Shown here in pieces: positions 17,909-28,494 of a stretch of 64,000 nucleotides of DNA (within the stretch, counting starts at the first letter, position 1; each line of letters begins with the position of its first letter). Origin of the DNA: Lateolabrax maculatus (taxonomy: Eukaryota; Chordata; Actinopteri; Acropomatiformes; Lateolabracidae). The DNA lies in assembly GCA_031216445.1 (NCBI GenBank), contig CM062209.1:24980501-25044500 (forward strand), written 5' to 3'. The notes beneath the pieces were generated by a model, which was not told where the DNA came from, searched no databases, and worked only from the letters and a program-made list of their open reading frames with translations. A program made the position numbers and the translations under genes.

Positions 17909-18261
17909 CTCTGCATCTTCAGGTGTGAGCTGTGTGCCATTTGAAAACTTCAGTAAGAGATACACTTAATTTGTAGTCACATTCTAGAATTGCAGGACAA
18001 GAAAACAGAGTACTGCGCTTTGATGTTGGGGTTGGATTCCTTACTGAAGCCCTACATTCCCTAAACTAAATCTGCCTCTTTGTATTGCTTTAAACTACTG
18101 CTGATGAAACATCAACTGGACGCTGCCAATGAGGTGCATCAAGTAAAGTCTTCGGAGGGTAAGTGACCACTTATCAACTGCTAATGCCCTGCATGAATTT
18201 AAGATGATCCTCATCTGTTCATCAAGTACAAAGTCTTCCAGACAACACCACTGAAACTTCA

Positions 18262-18300
18262 TATAAAAGAGGCGGAGCTGGGTGGAAACGGCTGCATTCA
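18262..18300 (+). promoter_or_regulatory. TATA promoter module P1
   Basis: TATAAAAG at 18262, before type II at 18423. Confidence 0.6.
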
Positions 18301-18422
18301 GTATTTAAGGTGGACAAATCTCTGCAAGAAACACCACTTCCTCTGCAAGTGGGGCAGAAAAACAAGCAACACCTGGATTATGGAGAAACTCTTAGGCAAC
18401 AAAGCTTGCCAACTGTAAGTCT

Positions 18423-18500
18423 GTCATATTGACCCAACTTGAGCATTGAGTTGTGTTTGAATACAGTTAAGTGCTACTTGTTGGGGCGGTTGTACATGAC
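18423..18500 (+). ncRNA. mir430: miR-430 precursor, type II
   Basis: 3p at 18468-18490. Donor intact at 18415; TATA at 18262. Confidence 0.82.
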
Positions 18501-18546
18501 AAATGCTGCAGACTGTAACTGAAGACAGATTTCATTTGAATTACAT

Positions 18547-18616
18547 TCAGATCACCTCAAATGGAGACACTGATGATTCTTGTGTTCATAAGTGCTTCTC
18601 TTTGGGGTTGTCTTGG
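18547..18616 (+). ncRNA. mir430c: miR-430c precursor, type III
   Basis: 3p at 18589-18611. Confidence 0.87.
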
Positions 18617-18692
18617 TTGTGAATTCTTCAGCTAACATATAACTGGACAAATGCATCATTTTCACATGACTAACTAAATGCATTACTTGTCA

Positions 18693-18768
18693 CCAACACT
18701 ACCAAAACAAGAGCACTGACTTGAATTGTGAATGCAGTAAGTGCTACTTGTTGGGGTAGTTTTGCTGA
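18693..18768 (+). ncRNA. mir430: miR-430 precursor, type IV
   Basis: 3p at 18738-18760. Confidence 0.85.
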
Positions 18769-18867
18769 CCTCTGAATTCCAAGGTTCCCTTCACATAATT
18801 CATCAGGATAGCAATTCTAGGTCAGCTCCTACTGGGTTAAGAATACATTTATTGTACCTCATCAGTA

Positions 18868-18938
18868 TTCCCCTGACATGAGCATTGACTTGAAATTTGA
18901 ATTCAGTAAGTGCTACTTGTTGGGGCAGTTTTAATTGA
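18868..18938 (+). ncRNA. mir430: miR-430 precursor, type V
   Basis: 3p at 18907-18929. Confidence 0.8.
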
Positions 18939-18990
18939 CAAAAGCAACTGAATGCATTGGTAGACCTTTTTTTTATTACAGAAATCAGTC

Positions 18991-19060
18991 TCAGATAACT
19001 TCAAATGGAGACACAAATGATTCTTGTGTTCTCAAGTGCTTCTCTTTGGGGTTGTCTTGG
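18991..19060 (+). ncRNA. mir430c: miR-430c precursor, type III (post-acceptor version)
   Basis: 3p at 19033-19055, CAAGUGC start; the 5' arm has ACACAAATG for ACACTAATG at the loop edge. Confidence 0.84.
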
Positions 19061-19450
19061 ATGTGAATTCTTCAGCTAACATATAACTGGACAAATGCGT
19101 CATTTTTGTGGTCACATTCTAGAATTGCAGGACAAGAAAATAGAGACCTGCGCTTTGAAGTTGGGGTTGGATTCCGTACTGAAGCCCTACATTCCCTAAA
19201 CTAAATCTGCCTCTTTGTGTTGCTTTTAAACTACTGCTGATAAAACATCAACTGGACATGCATCATCAACTGACGTGCATCAAGTAAAGTCTTTAAGATG
19301 ATTTAAGATGATCCTCATCTGTTCATCAAGTAGAATGACTTCCTTTTTTAACGTAGCATTGCCAACACCATTGAAACTTCGTAAAAAAAGAAGGCGGAGT
19401 TGGGTGGAAATGGCTGCATTCAGTATTTAAGATGGACAAATCTCTGCAAG

Positions 19451-19520
19451 TATCCTAACACAAACAATAACTTTGGTTTCAATGCAGTAAGTGCTTTTTT
19501 ATTGGGGTAGCTTTGCTGAC
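19451..19520 (+). ncRNA. mir430: miR-430 precursor, type I
   Basis: 3p at 19488-19510 reads UUUUUUAUUGGGGUAGC: a subtype with A for G, repeated at 21441, 25877, 27309 and in M4. Confidence 0.78.
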
Positions 19521-19856
19521 CTCTGCATCTTCAGGTGTGAGCTGTGTGCCATTTGAAAACTTCAGTAAGAGATACACTTAATTTGTAGTCACATTCTAGA
19601 ATTGCAGGACAAGAAAATAGAGACCTGCGCTTTGAAGTTGGGGTTGGATTCCGTACTGAAGCCCTACATTCCCTAAACTAAATCTGCCTCTTTGTATTGC
19701 TTTAAACTACTGCTGATAAAACATCAACTGGACATGGATCATCAACTGACGTGCATCAAGTAAAGTCTTTAAGACTGATAAAACATCAACACACAACAAG
19801 CAAAACCTTGACTATGGAGAAACTTTTAGGCAACAAAGCTTGCCAACTGTAAGTCT

Positions 19857-19934
19857 GTCATATTGACCCAACTTGAGCATTGAGTTGTGTTTGAATACAG
19901 TTAAGTGCTACTTGTTGGGGCGGTTGTACATGAC
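19857..19934 (+). ncRNA. mir430: miR-430 precursor, type II
   Basis: 3p at 19902-19924; alternative upstream leader without TATA, donor intact at 19849. Confidence 0.81.
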
Positions 19935-19980
19935 AAATGCTGCAGACTGTAACTGAAGACAGATTTCATTTGAATTACAT

Positions 19981-20050
19981 TCAGATCACCTCAAATGGAG
20001 ACACTGATGATTCTTGTGTTCATAAGTGCTTCTCTTTGGGGTTGTCTTGG
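19981..20050 (+). ncRNA. mir430c: miR-430c precursor, type III
   Basis: 3p at 20023-20045. Confidence 0.87.
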
Positions 20051-20126
20051 TTGTGAATTCTTCAGCTAACATATAACTGGACAAATGCATCATTTTCACA
20101 TGACTAACTAAATGCATTACTTGTCA

Positions 20127-20202
20127 CCAACACTACCAAAACAAGAGCACTGACTTGAATTGTGAATGCAGTAAGTGCTACTTGTTGGGGTAGTTTTGCT
20201 GA
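20127..20202 (+). ncRNA. mir430: miR-430 precursor, type IV
   Basis: 3p at 20172-20194. Confidence 0.85.
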
Positions 20203-20301
20203 CCTCTGAAGTCCCAGGTTCCCTTCACATAATTCATCAGGATAGCAATTCTAGGTCAGCTCTTACTGGGTTAAGAATACATTTATTGTACCTCATCAGT
20301 A

Positions 20302-20372
20302 TTCCCCTGACATGAGCATTGACTTGAAATTTGAATTCAGTAAGTGCTACTTGTTGGGGCAGTTTTAATTGA
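20302..20372 (+). ncRNA. mir430: miR-430 precursor, type V
   Basis: 3p at 20341-20363. Confidence 0.8.
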
Positions 20373-20424
20373 CAAAAGCAACTGAATGCATTGGTAGACC
20401 TTTTTTTTATTACAGAAATCAGTC

Positions 20425-20494
20425 TCAGATAACTTCAAATGGAGACACTAATGATTCTTGTGTTCATAAGTGCTTCTCTTTGGGGTTGTCTTGG
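20425..20494 (+). ncRNA. mir430c: miR-430c precursor, type III (post-acceptor version)
   Basis: 3p at 20467-20489 with the standard UAAGUGC start. Confidence 0.87.
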
Positions 20495-21403
20495 ATGTGA
20501 ATTCTTCAGCTAACATATAACTAGACAAATGCATCATTTTTGTGGTCACATTCTAGAATTGCAGGACAAGAAAATAGAGACCTGCGCTTTGAAGTTGGGG
20601 TTGGATTCCGTACTGAAGCCCTACATTCCCTAAACTAAATCTGCCTCTTTGTATTGCTTTAAACTACTGCTGATAAAACATCAACTGGACATGCATCATC
20701 AACTGACGTGCATCAAGTAAAGTCTTTAAGATGATTTAAGATGATCCTCATCTGTTCATCAAGTACAATGACTTCCTTTGTTACCCTAGCATTGCCAACA
20801 CCATTGAGACTTCATAAAAAAGAAGGCGGAGTTGGGTGGAAATGGATGCATTCAGTATTTAAGATGGACAAATCTCTGCAAGAAACACCACTTCCTCTGC
20901 AAGTGGGGCACAAAGATGATGATCCTCATCTGTTCATCAAGTACAATGATTTCCTTTATTAACGTAGCATGGCCAACACCATTGAAACTTCATAAAAAAG
21001 AAAGCAGAGTTGGGTGGAAATGGCTGCATTCAGTATTTAAGATGGACAAATCTCTGCAAGAATTTGTAGTCACATTCTAGAATTGCAGGACAAGAAAATA
21101 GAATAATGCGCTTTGATGTTGGGGTTGGATTCCGTACTGAAGCCATACAATCCCTAAACTAAATCTGCCTCTTTGTGTTGCTTTTAAACTACTGCTGATA
21201 AGACATCAGCTGGACACTGCCAATGACGTGCATCAAGTAAAGTCTTTAAGATGATTTGAGATGATCCTCATCTGTTCATCAAGTAGAATGACTTCCTTTT
21301 TTAACGTAGCATTGCCAACACCATTGAGACTTCCTAAAAAAAGAAGGCGGAGTTGGGTGGAAATGGCTGCATTCAGTATTTAAGATGGACAAATCTCTGC
21401 AAG

Positions 21404-21473
21404 TATCCTAACACAAACACTAACTTTGGTTTCAATGCAGTAAGTGCTTTTTTATTGGGGTAGCTTTGCTGAC
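21404..21473 (+). ncRNA. mir430: miR-430 precursor, type I
   Basis: 3p at 21441-21463, AUUGGGGUAGC subtype. Confidence 0.78.
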
Positions 21474-21686
21474 CTCTGCATCTTCAGGTGTGAGCTGTGT
21501 GCCATTTGAAAACTTCAGTAAGAGATACACTTAATTTGTAGTCACATTCTAGAATTGCAGGACAAGAAAATAGAATACTGCGCTTTGATGTTGGGGTTGG
21601 ATTCCGTACTGAAGCCCTACATTCCCTGAACTAAATCTGCCTCTTTGTGTTGCTTTTAAACTACTGCTGATAAAACATCAACTGGA

Positions 21687-21735
21687 CTGATGATTCTTGT
21701 GTTCATAAGTGCTTCTCTTTGGGGTTGTCTTGGTT
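21687..21735 (+). pseudogene. Type III hairpin lacking its 5' arm
   Basis: The mature sequence at 21706-21728 is intact, but the 5' arm is replaced by AAACATCAACTGGAC from a type VI flank (junction near 21687). This is the scar of an internal deletion that removed a II hairpin and half of III. Confidence 0.7.
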
Positions 21736-21809
21736 GTGAATTCTTCAGCTAACATATAACTGGACAAATGCATCATTTTCACATGACTAACTAAATGCAT
21801 TACTTGTCA

Positions 21810-21885
21810 CCAACACTACCAAAACAAGAGCACTGACTTGAATTGTGAATGCAGTAAGTGCTACTTGTTGGGGTAGTTTTGCTGA
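21810..21885 (+). ncRNA. mir430: miR-430 precursor, type IV
   Basis: 3p at 21855-21877. Confidence 0.85.
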
Positions 21886-21984
21886 CCTCTGAATTCCAAG
21901 GTTCCCTTCACATAATTCATCAGGATAGCAATTCTAGGTCAGCTCTTACTGGGTTAAGAATACATTTATTGTACCTCATCAGTA

Positions 21985-22055
21985 TTCCCCTGACATGAGC
22001 ATTGACTTGAAATTTGAATTCAGTAAGTGCTACTTGTTGGGGCAGTTTTAATTGA
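21985..22055 (+). ncRNA. mir430: miR-430 precursor, type V
   Basis: 3p at 22024-22046. Confidence 0.8.
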
Positions 22056-22106
22056 CAACAGCAACTGAATGCATTGGTAGACCTTTTTTTATTACAGAAA
22101 TCAGTC

Positions 22107-22176
22107 TCAGATAACTTCAAATGGAGACACTAATGATTCTTGTGTTCATAAGTGCTTCTCTTTGGGGTTGTCTTGG
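22107..22176 (+). ncRNA. mir430c: miR-430c precursor, type III (post-acceptor version)
   Basis: 3p at 22149-22171. Confidence 0.87.
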
Positions 22177-22512
22177 ATGTGAATTCTTCAGCTAACATAT
22201 AACTGGACAAATGCATCATTTTTGTGGTCACATTCTAGAATTGCAGGACAAGAAAATAGAGACCTGCGCTTTGAAGTTGGGGTTGGATTCCGTACTGAAG
22301 CCCTACATTCCCTAAACTAAATCTGCCTCTTTGTATTGCTTTAAACTACTGCTGATAAAACATCAACTGGACAATGCCAATAAGGTGCATCAAGTAAAGT
22401 CTTCGGAGGCTAAGTGACCACTTATCAACTGCTAATGCCCTGCATGAATTTAAGATGATCCTCATCTGTTCATCAAGTACAAAGTCTTCTAGACAACACC
22501 ACTGAAACTTCA

Positions 22513-22551
22513 TATAAAAGAGGCGGAGCTGGGTGGAAACGGCTGCATTCA
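22513..22551 (+). promoter_or_regulatory. TATA promoter module P1
   Basis: TATAAAAG at 22513, before type II at 22674; the transcription unit is cut by the S2 junction at 22842. Confidence 0.58.
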
Positions 22552-22673
22552 GTATTTAAGGTGGACAAATCTCTGCAAGAAACACCACTTCCTCTGCAAG
22601 TGGGGCAGAAAAACAAGCAACACCTGGATTATGGAGAAACTCTTAGGCAACAAAGCTTGCCAACTGTAAGTCT

Positions 22674-22751
22674 GTCATATTGACCCAACTTGAGCATTGA
22701 GTTGTGTTTGAATACAGTTAAGTGCTACTTGTTGGGGCGGTTGTACATGAC
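22674..22751 (+). ncRNA. mir430: miR-430 precursor, type II
   Basis: 3p at 22719-22741; TATA at 22513. Confidence 0.82.
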
Positions 22752-22796
22752 AAATGCTGCAGACTGTAACTGAAGACAGATTTCATTTGAATTACA

Positions 22797-22842
22797 TTCA
22801 GATCACCTCAAATGGAGACACTGATGATTCTTGTGTTCATAA
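22797..22842 (+). pseudogene. Type III hairpin lacking its mature arm (M-S junction)
   Basis: The 5' arm and loop run to CATAA, then 5S spacer follows (CCTTTTTTCAAGGCAAACATGC). The mature miRNA is lost except its first three bases. Confidence 0.75.
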
Positions 22843-23586
22843 CCTTTTTTCAAGGCAAACATGCTCTCAAGTCAGTCTGGACACACAAAAGTGATACGAA
22901 CAACTCATGAAAGGTGAGCGAGTAATCAACAATTACAAAGCAAAGCTGGATCATACCAGTTTCCATTCGTCAACCTCGTTTCCACCTGGAATCACTGTTC
23001 CTCTTGTTGATGCGTTGGCCATTTGTCCTCATGATTGTCCATGTTGTTCCTGTTGACCCTTTAAATAATTCTGCTGTGTTTTTGACTGATCTAATTTGAC
23101 CACAGATGAAGCATTTGGTGCTGTGTTATTAAAGTCACGGAACTTTAATGACTGGCATCACAACAAATGATCTCGGACCAGCCTTGTAGCGGTGCTCAGT
23201 ATTCAGAGTTTAAATCCTTGCACATTAAGCGTTGACATTATTTTGTCTATTCCCTGTTTTGCTTTTTTGAAGGGATCATTTGTTAATAGAATGTGACTTT
23301 TTAATAATAACCTATTAATTGATTTAAGCCCGCCACTTAGAGGGGAGGACCTGTGTTCCATGGAGCGGAAGCAGTACTGAACTGTTTTCACAGCCGTTGA
23401 CAGCTCGCTCCGCTCGCGTGGATGTGCGTCAATTGTCGGGTGTCACTGAATTAACTTTTTTCATGTGTATAATGAGAAATATCTCAGGCTATCTATAAAG
23501 TAATATAAAAGCAAAGTCATTAATATTATTGCCACTTGTACCTTCTAATTGCCTTGTGTAGGTTTTACTTTGAGAGAAGAGAAAAA

Positions 23587-23696
23587 ACACTTACAGCACC
23601 TGGTATTCCCAGGCGGTCTTCCATCCAAGTACTAACCAGGCCCGACCCTGCTTAGCTTCCGAGATCAAGCACGTTCAGGGTGGTGCAGCCGTAAGC
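23587..23696 (-). pseudogene. 5S rRNA subtype D with 10-nt deletion
   Basis: 110 nt; same position of deletion as in the B copies, plus GGCTGCACC for GGCCACACC near the 5' end. Confidence 0.78.
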
Positions 23697-24143
23697 AAGA
23701 GCGCAGGGAACAAAAAGCCTTTTTATAGATGTGGATCGGCATCACGGCGGCTATCTTTGTGTATTTCTGCGTGCATTTCTGCCCTTCGCTTGAATGCGAA
23801 GGATAAGTCATTTCAGAGGGTAATACTGTACTTTTTACTCCACTACATTTGTGATTGTTATTGTGATAAGTTTGCAGATTCCGATTTTACATTGAAAAAA
23901 CGTGATGGTTTCATAGACTAGGATGCAGTATAATACATGAAAAGTTTGTTTTCTTAAAAACATATCCTATAATGATGTAACACTGACAGGGGCCGCAGAC
24001 TGTCATAACGGCTCATTTTTTTTTGTTATGGTAACAGGATTTGCTTTGTTTCCTGACACGCTACAGCTTCTACCCAGATAGAGAGAATACCAAAACCTTA
24101 TGACACAGCATCTTTGAAGGGGCTGTTTGTCACGTCGGCAACC

Positions 24144-24263
24144 GCTTACGGCCACACCACCCTGAACAAGCCCGATCTCGTCCGATCTCGGAAGCCAAGC
24201 AGGGTCGGGCCTGCTTAGTACTTGGATGGGAGACTGCCTGTGAATACCGGGTGCTGTAAGCTT
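24144..24263 (+). rRNA. rna5s: 5S rRNA, A-spacer/C-gene hybrid
   Basis: The upstream flank is of A type (CACGTCGGCAACC) but the body and downstream flank are C type. One change, CCTGTGAATACC for CCTGGGAATACC. The exchange point lies at or near the gene start. Confidence 0.87.
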
Positions 24264-24516
24264 TTCCACTCCGTTACAAACATAGAGCATACATAGTATG
24301 CGCACCATCCCTTCGGATATCAAAAGAAACAAAGAAAAAACCAAGCGGTTTTGCACTCGAGGGTGCTATCAGACCCTTTTGAGGAGTTACTTTAAAAACG
24401 GCAGAAGACCGCTGCCATGAAGTTGACTTAAACAGCGCAATCAGTAATCTGTTGAAGCAGGGCCACGGAAGCCAAAGACTACGTGGCGCCGTTCCTTTTT
24501 TCAAGGCAAATATGCT

Positions 24517-24564
24517 TTGGATTCAATGCAGTAAGTGCTTTTTTGTTGGGGTAGTTTTGCTGAC
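24517..24564 (+). pseudogene. Type I hairpin lacking its 5' arm (S-M junction)
   Basis: 3p at 24532-24554; same breakpoint as 12864, with TTGGATTC for TTGGTTTC. Confidence 0.75.
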
Positions 24565-24917
24565 CTCTGCATCTTCAGGTGTGAGCTGTGTGCCATTTGA
24601 AAACTTCAGTAAGAGATACACTTAATTTGTAGTCACATTCTAGAATTGCAGGACAAGAAAATAGAGTACTGCGCTTTGATGTTGGGGTTGGATTCCGTAC
24701 TGAAGCCCTACATTCCCTAAACTAAATCTGCCTCTTTGTATTGCTTTAAACTACTGCTGATGAAACATCAACTGGACGCTGCCAAAGACGTGCATCAAGT
24801 AAAGTCTTCGGAGGGTAAGTGACCACTTATCAACTGCTAATGCCCTGCATGAATTTAAGATGATCCTCATCTGTTCATCAAGTACAAAGTCTTCCAGACA
24901 ACACCACTGAAACTTCA

Positions 24918-24956
24918 TATAAAAGAGGCGGAGCTGGGTGGAAATGGCTGCATTTA
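24918..24956 (+). promoter_or_regulatory. TATA promoter module P1
   Basis: TATAAAAG at 24918; followed by a P2 module and type VI. Confidence 0.5.
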
Positions 24957-25839
24957 GTATTTAAGATGGACAAATCTCTGCAAGAGACACCACTTCCTCT
25001 GCAAGTGGGGCACAAAGATGATGATCCTCATCTGTTCATCAAGTACAATGATTTCCTTTGTTAACGTAGCATTACCAACGCCATTGACACTTCATAAAAA
25101 AGGAGGCAGAGTTGGGTGGAAATGGCTGCATTCAGTATTTAAGATGGACAAATCTCTGCAAGAATTTGTAGTCACATTCTAGAATTGCAGGACAAGAAAA
25201 TAGAATAATGCGCTTTGATGTTGGGGTTGGATTCCGTACTGAAGCCATACAATCCCTAAACTAAATCTGCCTCTTTGTGTTGTTTTTAAACTACTGCTGA
25301 TAAAACATCAGCTGGACACTGCCAATGACGTGCATCAAGTAAAGTCTTTAAGATGATTTAAGATGATCCTCATCTGTTCATCAAGTAGAATGACTTCCTT
25401 TTTTAACGTAGCATTGCCAACACCATTGAAACTTCATAAAAAAAGAAGGCGGAGTTGGGTGGAAATGGCTGCATTCAGTATTTAAGATGGACAAATCTCT
25501 GCAAGAATTTGTAGTCACATTCTAGAATTGCAGGACAAGAAAATAGAATAATGCGCTTTGATGTTGGGTTTGGATTCCGTACTGAAGCCATACAATCCCT
25601 AAACTAAATCTGCCTCTTTGTGTTGCTTTTAAACTACTGCTGATAAAACATCAGCTGGACACTGCCAATGACGTGCATGAAGTAAAGTCTTTAAGATGAT
25701 TTAAGATGATCCTCATCTGTTCATCAAGTAGAATGACTTCCTTTTTTAACGTAGCATTGCCAACACCATTGAAACTTCGTAAAAAAAGTTGGGTGGAAAT
25801 GGCTGCATTCAGTATTTAAGATGGACAAATCTCTGCAAG

Positions 25840-25909
25840 TATCCTAACACAAACACTAACTTTGGTTTCAATGCAGTAAGTGCTTTTTTATTGGGGTAGC
25901 TTTGCTGAC
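25840..25909 (+). ncRNA. mir430: miR-430 precursor, type I
   Basis: 3p at 25877-25899, AUUGGGGUAGC subtype. Confidence 0.78.
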
Positions 25910-26245
25910 CTCTGCATCTTCAGGTGTGAGCTGTGTGCCATTTGAAAACTTCAGTAAGAGATACACTTAATTTGTAGTCACATTCTAGAATTGCAGGACA
26001 AGAAAATAGAGACCTGCGCTTTGATGTTGGGGTTGGATTCCGTACTGAAGCACTACATTCCCTAAACTAAATCTGCCTCTTTGTATTGCTTTAAACTACT
26101 GCTGATAAAACATCAACTGGACATGGATCATCAACTGACGTGCATCAAGTAAAGTCTTTAAGACTGATAAAACATCAACACACAACAAGCAAAACCTTGA
26201 CTATGGAGAAACTTTTAGGCAACAAAGCTTGCCAACTGTAAGTCT

Positions 26246-26323
26246 GTCATATTGACCCAACTTGAGCATTGAGTTGTGTTTGAATACAGTTAAGTTCTAC
26301 TTGTTGGGGCGGTTGTACATGAC
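26246..26323 (+). ncRNA. miR-430 precursor, type II, seed variant AAGUUC
   Basis: 3p at 26291-26313 reads UUAAGUUCUACUUG; the same change is at 46291. Confidence 0.62.
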
Positions 26324-26369
26324 AAATGCTGCAGACTGTAACTGAAGACAGATTTCATTTGAATTACAT

Positions 26370-26439
26370 TCAGATCACCTCAAATGGAGACACTGATGAT
26401 TCTTGTGTTCATAAGTGCTTCTCTTTGGGGTTGTCTTGG
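26370..26439 (+). ncRNA. mir430c: miR-430c precursor, type III
   Basis: 3p at 26412-26434. Confidence 0.87.
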
Positions 26440-26515
26440 TTGTGAATTCTTCAGCTAACATATAACTGGACAAATGCATCATTTTCACATGACTAACTAA
26501 ATGCATTACTTGTCA

Positions 26516-26591
26516 CCAACACTACCAAAACAAGAGCACTGACTTGAATTGTGAATGCAGTAAGTGCTACTTGTTGGGGTAGTTTTGCTGA
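26516..26591 (+). ncRNA. mir430: miR-430 precursor, type IV
   Basis: 3p at 26561-26583. Confidence 0.85.
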
Positions 26592-26690
26592 CCTCTGAAG
26601 TCCAAGGTTCCCTTCACATAATTCATCAGGATAGCAATTCTAGGTCAGCTCTTACTGGGTTAAGAATACATTTATTGTACCTCATCAGTA

Positions 26691-26761
26691 TTCCCCTGAC
26701 ATGAGCATTGACTTGAAATTTGAATTCAGTAAGTGCTACTTGTTGGGGCAGTTTTAATTGA
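26691..26761 (+). ncRNA. mir430: miR-430 precursor, type V
   Basis: 3p at 26730-26752. Confidence 0.8.
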
Positions 26762-26813
26762 CAAAAGCAACTGAATGCATTGGTAGACCTTTTTTTTATT
26801 ACAGAAATCAGTC

Positions 26814-26883
26814 TCAGATAACTTCAAATGGAGACACTAATGATTCTTGTGTTCATAAGTGCTTCTTTTTGGGGTTGTCTTGG
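26814..26883 (+). ncRNA. mir430c: miR-430c precursor, type III (post-acceptor version)
   Basis: 3p at 26856-26878 reads GCUUCUUUUUGGGG (C-to-U outside the seed). Confidence 0.84.
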
Positions 26884-27271
26884 ATGTGAATTCTTCAGCT
26901 AACATATAACTGGACAAATGCATAATTTTTGTAGTCACATTCTAGAATTGCAGGACAAGAAAATAGAGACCTGCGCTTTGAAGTTGGGGTTGGATTCCGT
27001 ACTGAAGCCCTACATTCCCTAAACTAAATCTGCCTCTTTGTATTGCTTTAAACTACTGCTGATAAAACATCAACTGGACATGCATCATCAACTGACGTGC
27101 ATCAAGTAAAGTCTTTAAGATGATTTAAGATGATCCTCATCTGTTCATCAAGTACAATGACTTCCTTTGTGACCCTAGCATTGCCAACACCATTGAGACT
27201 TCATAAAAAAGAAGGCGGAGTTGGGTGGAAATGGATGCATTCAGTATTTAAGATGAACAAATCTCTGCAAG

Positions 27272-27341
27272 TATCCTAACACAAACACTAACTTTGGTTT
27301 CAATGCAGTAAGTGCTTTTTTATTGGGGTAGCTTTGCTGAC
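27272..27341 (+). ncRNA. mir430: miR-430 precursor, type I
   Basis: 3p at 27309-27331, AUUGGGGUAGC subtype. Confidence 0.78.
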
Positions 27342-27695
27342 CTCTGCATCTTCAGGTGTGAGCTGTGTGCCATTTGAAAACTTCAGTAAGAGATACACTT
27401 AATTTGTAGTCACATTCTAGAATTGCAGGACAAGAAAATAGAATACTGCGCTTTGATGTTGGGGTTGGATTCCGTACTGAAGCCCTACATTCCCTGAACT
27501 AAATCTGCCTCTTTGTGTTGCTTTTAAACTACTGCTGATAAAACATCAACTGGACAATGCCAATAAGGTGCATCAAGTAAAGTCTTCGGAGGCTAAGTGA
27601 CCACTTATCAACTGCTAATGCCCTGCATGAATTTAAGATGATCCTCATCTGTTCATCAAGTACAAAGTCTTCCAGACAACACCACTGAAACTTCA

Positions 27696-27734
27696 TATAA
27701 AAGAGGCGGAGCTGGGTGGAAACGGCTGCATTCA
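27696..27734 (+). promoter_or_regulatory. TATA promoter module P1
   Basis: TATAAAAG at 27696, before type II at 27857. Confidence 0.6.
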
Positions 27735-27856
27735 GTATTTAAGGTGGACAAATCTCTGCAAGAAACACCACTTCCTCTGCAAGTGGGGCAGAAAAACAAG
27801 CAACACCTGGATTATGGAGAAACTCTTAGGCAACAAAGCTTGCCAACTGTAAGTCT

Positions 27857-27934
27857 GTCATATTGACCCAACTTGAGCATTGAGTTGTGTTTGAATACAG
27901 TTAAGTGCTACTTGTTGGGGCGGTTGTACATGAC
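27857..27934 (+). ncRNA. mir430: miR-430 precursor, type II
   Basis: 3p at 27902-27924; TATA at 27696, donor at 27849. Confidence 0.82.
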
Positions 27935-27980
27935 AAATGCTGCAGACTGTAACTGAAGACAGATTTCATTTGAATTACAT

Positions 27981-28050
27981 TCAGATCACCTCAAATGGAG
28001 ACACTGATGATTCTTGTGTTCATAAGTGCTTCTCTTTGGGGTTGTCTTGG
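27981..28050 (+). ncRNA. mir430c: miR-430c precursor, type III
   Basis: 3p at 28023-28045. Confidence 0.87.
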
Positions 28051-28126
28051 TTGTGAATTCTTCAGCTAACATATAACTGGACAAATGCATCATTTTCACA
28101 TGACTAACTAAATGCATTACTTGTCA

Positions 28127-28202
28127 CCAACACTACCAAAACAAGAGCACTGACTTGAATTGTGAATGCAGTAAGTGCTACTTGTTGGGGTAGTTTTGCT
28201 GA
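28127..28202 (+). ncRNA. mir430: miR-430 precursor, type IV
   Basis: 3p at 28172-28194. Confidence 0.85.
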
Positions 28203-28301
28203 CCTCTGAATTCCAAGGTTCCCTTCACATAATTCATCAGGATAGCAATTCTAGGTCAGCTCTTACTGGGTTAAGAATACATTTATTGTACCTCATCAGT
28301 A

Positions 28302-28372
28302 TTCCCCTGACATGAGCATTGACTTGAAATTTGAATTCAGTAAGTGCTACTTGTTGGGGCAGTTTTAATTGA
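28302..28372 (+). ncRNA. mir430: miR-430 precursor, type V
   Basis: 3p at 28341-28363. Confidence 0.8.
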
Positions 28373-28424
28373 CAAAAGCAACTGAATGCATTGGTAGACC
28401 TTTTTTTTATTACAGAAATCAGTC

Positions 28425-28494
28425 TCAGATAACTTCAAATGGAGACACTAATGATTCTTGTGTTCATAAGTGCTTCTCTTTGGGGTTGTCTTGG
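28425..28494 (+). ncRNA. mir430c: miR-430c precursor, type III (chimeric flank)
   Basis: 3p at 28467-28489. It has the post-acceptor 5' arm but the GATGTGAAAAG 3' flank that leads into type VII, so the two type III versions have recombined here. Confidence 0.87.

Larger units (their letters stand above)
18415..18981 (+). other. Predicted GT-AG intron enclosing four miR-430 hairpins (representative)
   Basis: Donor ACT/GTAAGTCT at 18415 and acceptor (T-rich tract then ATTACAG) ending at 18981 enclose types II, III, IV and V. The second type III lies in the following exon. Equivalent intervals end at 14720, 16850, 20415, 26804, 28415, 32300, 34599, 39964, 41917, 44851 and 46804, each starting 8 nt before its type II hairpin. 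Two (starting 14155 and 16285) have GTAACT. This is inferred from splice-site consensus only. Confidence 0.45.
12864..22842 (+). other. miR-430 cluster block M2
   Basis: The block begins with a type I hairpin that lost its 5' arm at the 5S junction and ends inside a type III hairpin whose mature arm is lost. It contains a 2130-bp tandem repeat: type II copies sit at 14163, 16293 and 18423, with types III, IV, V, III, VI and I following at equal offsets. This is one of the two richest M blocks. Confidence 0.85.
22843..24511. repeat. 5S rDNA block S2 (partial unit)
   Basis: Starts in the C-to-D spacer at an M2 breakpoint and runs through D, the A-upstream spacer and an A/C hybrid. It has no T block before it. 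Confidence 0.88.
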
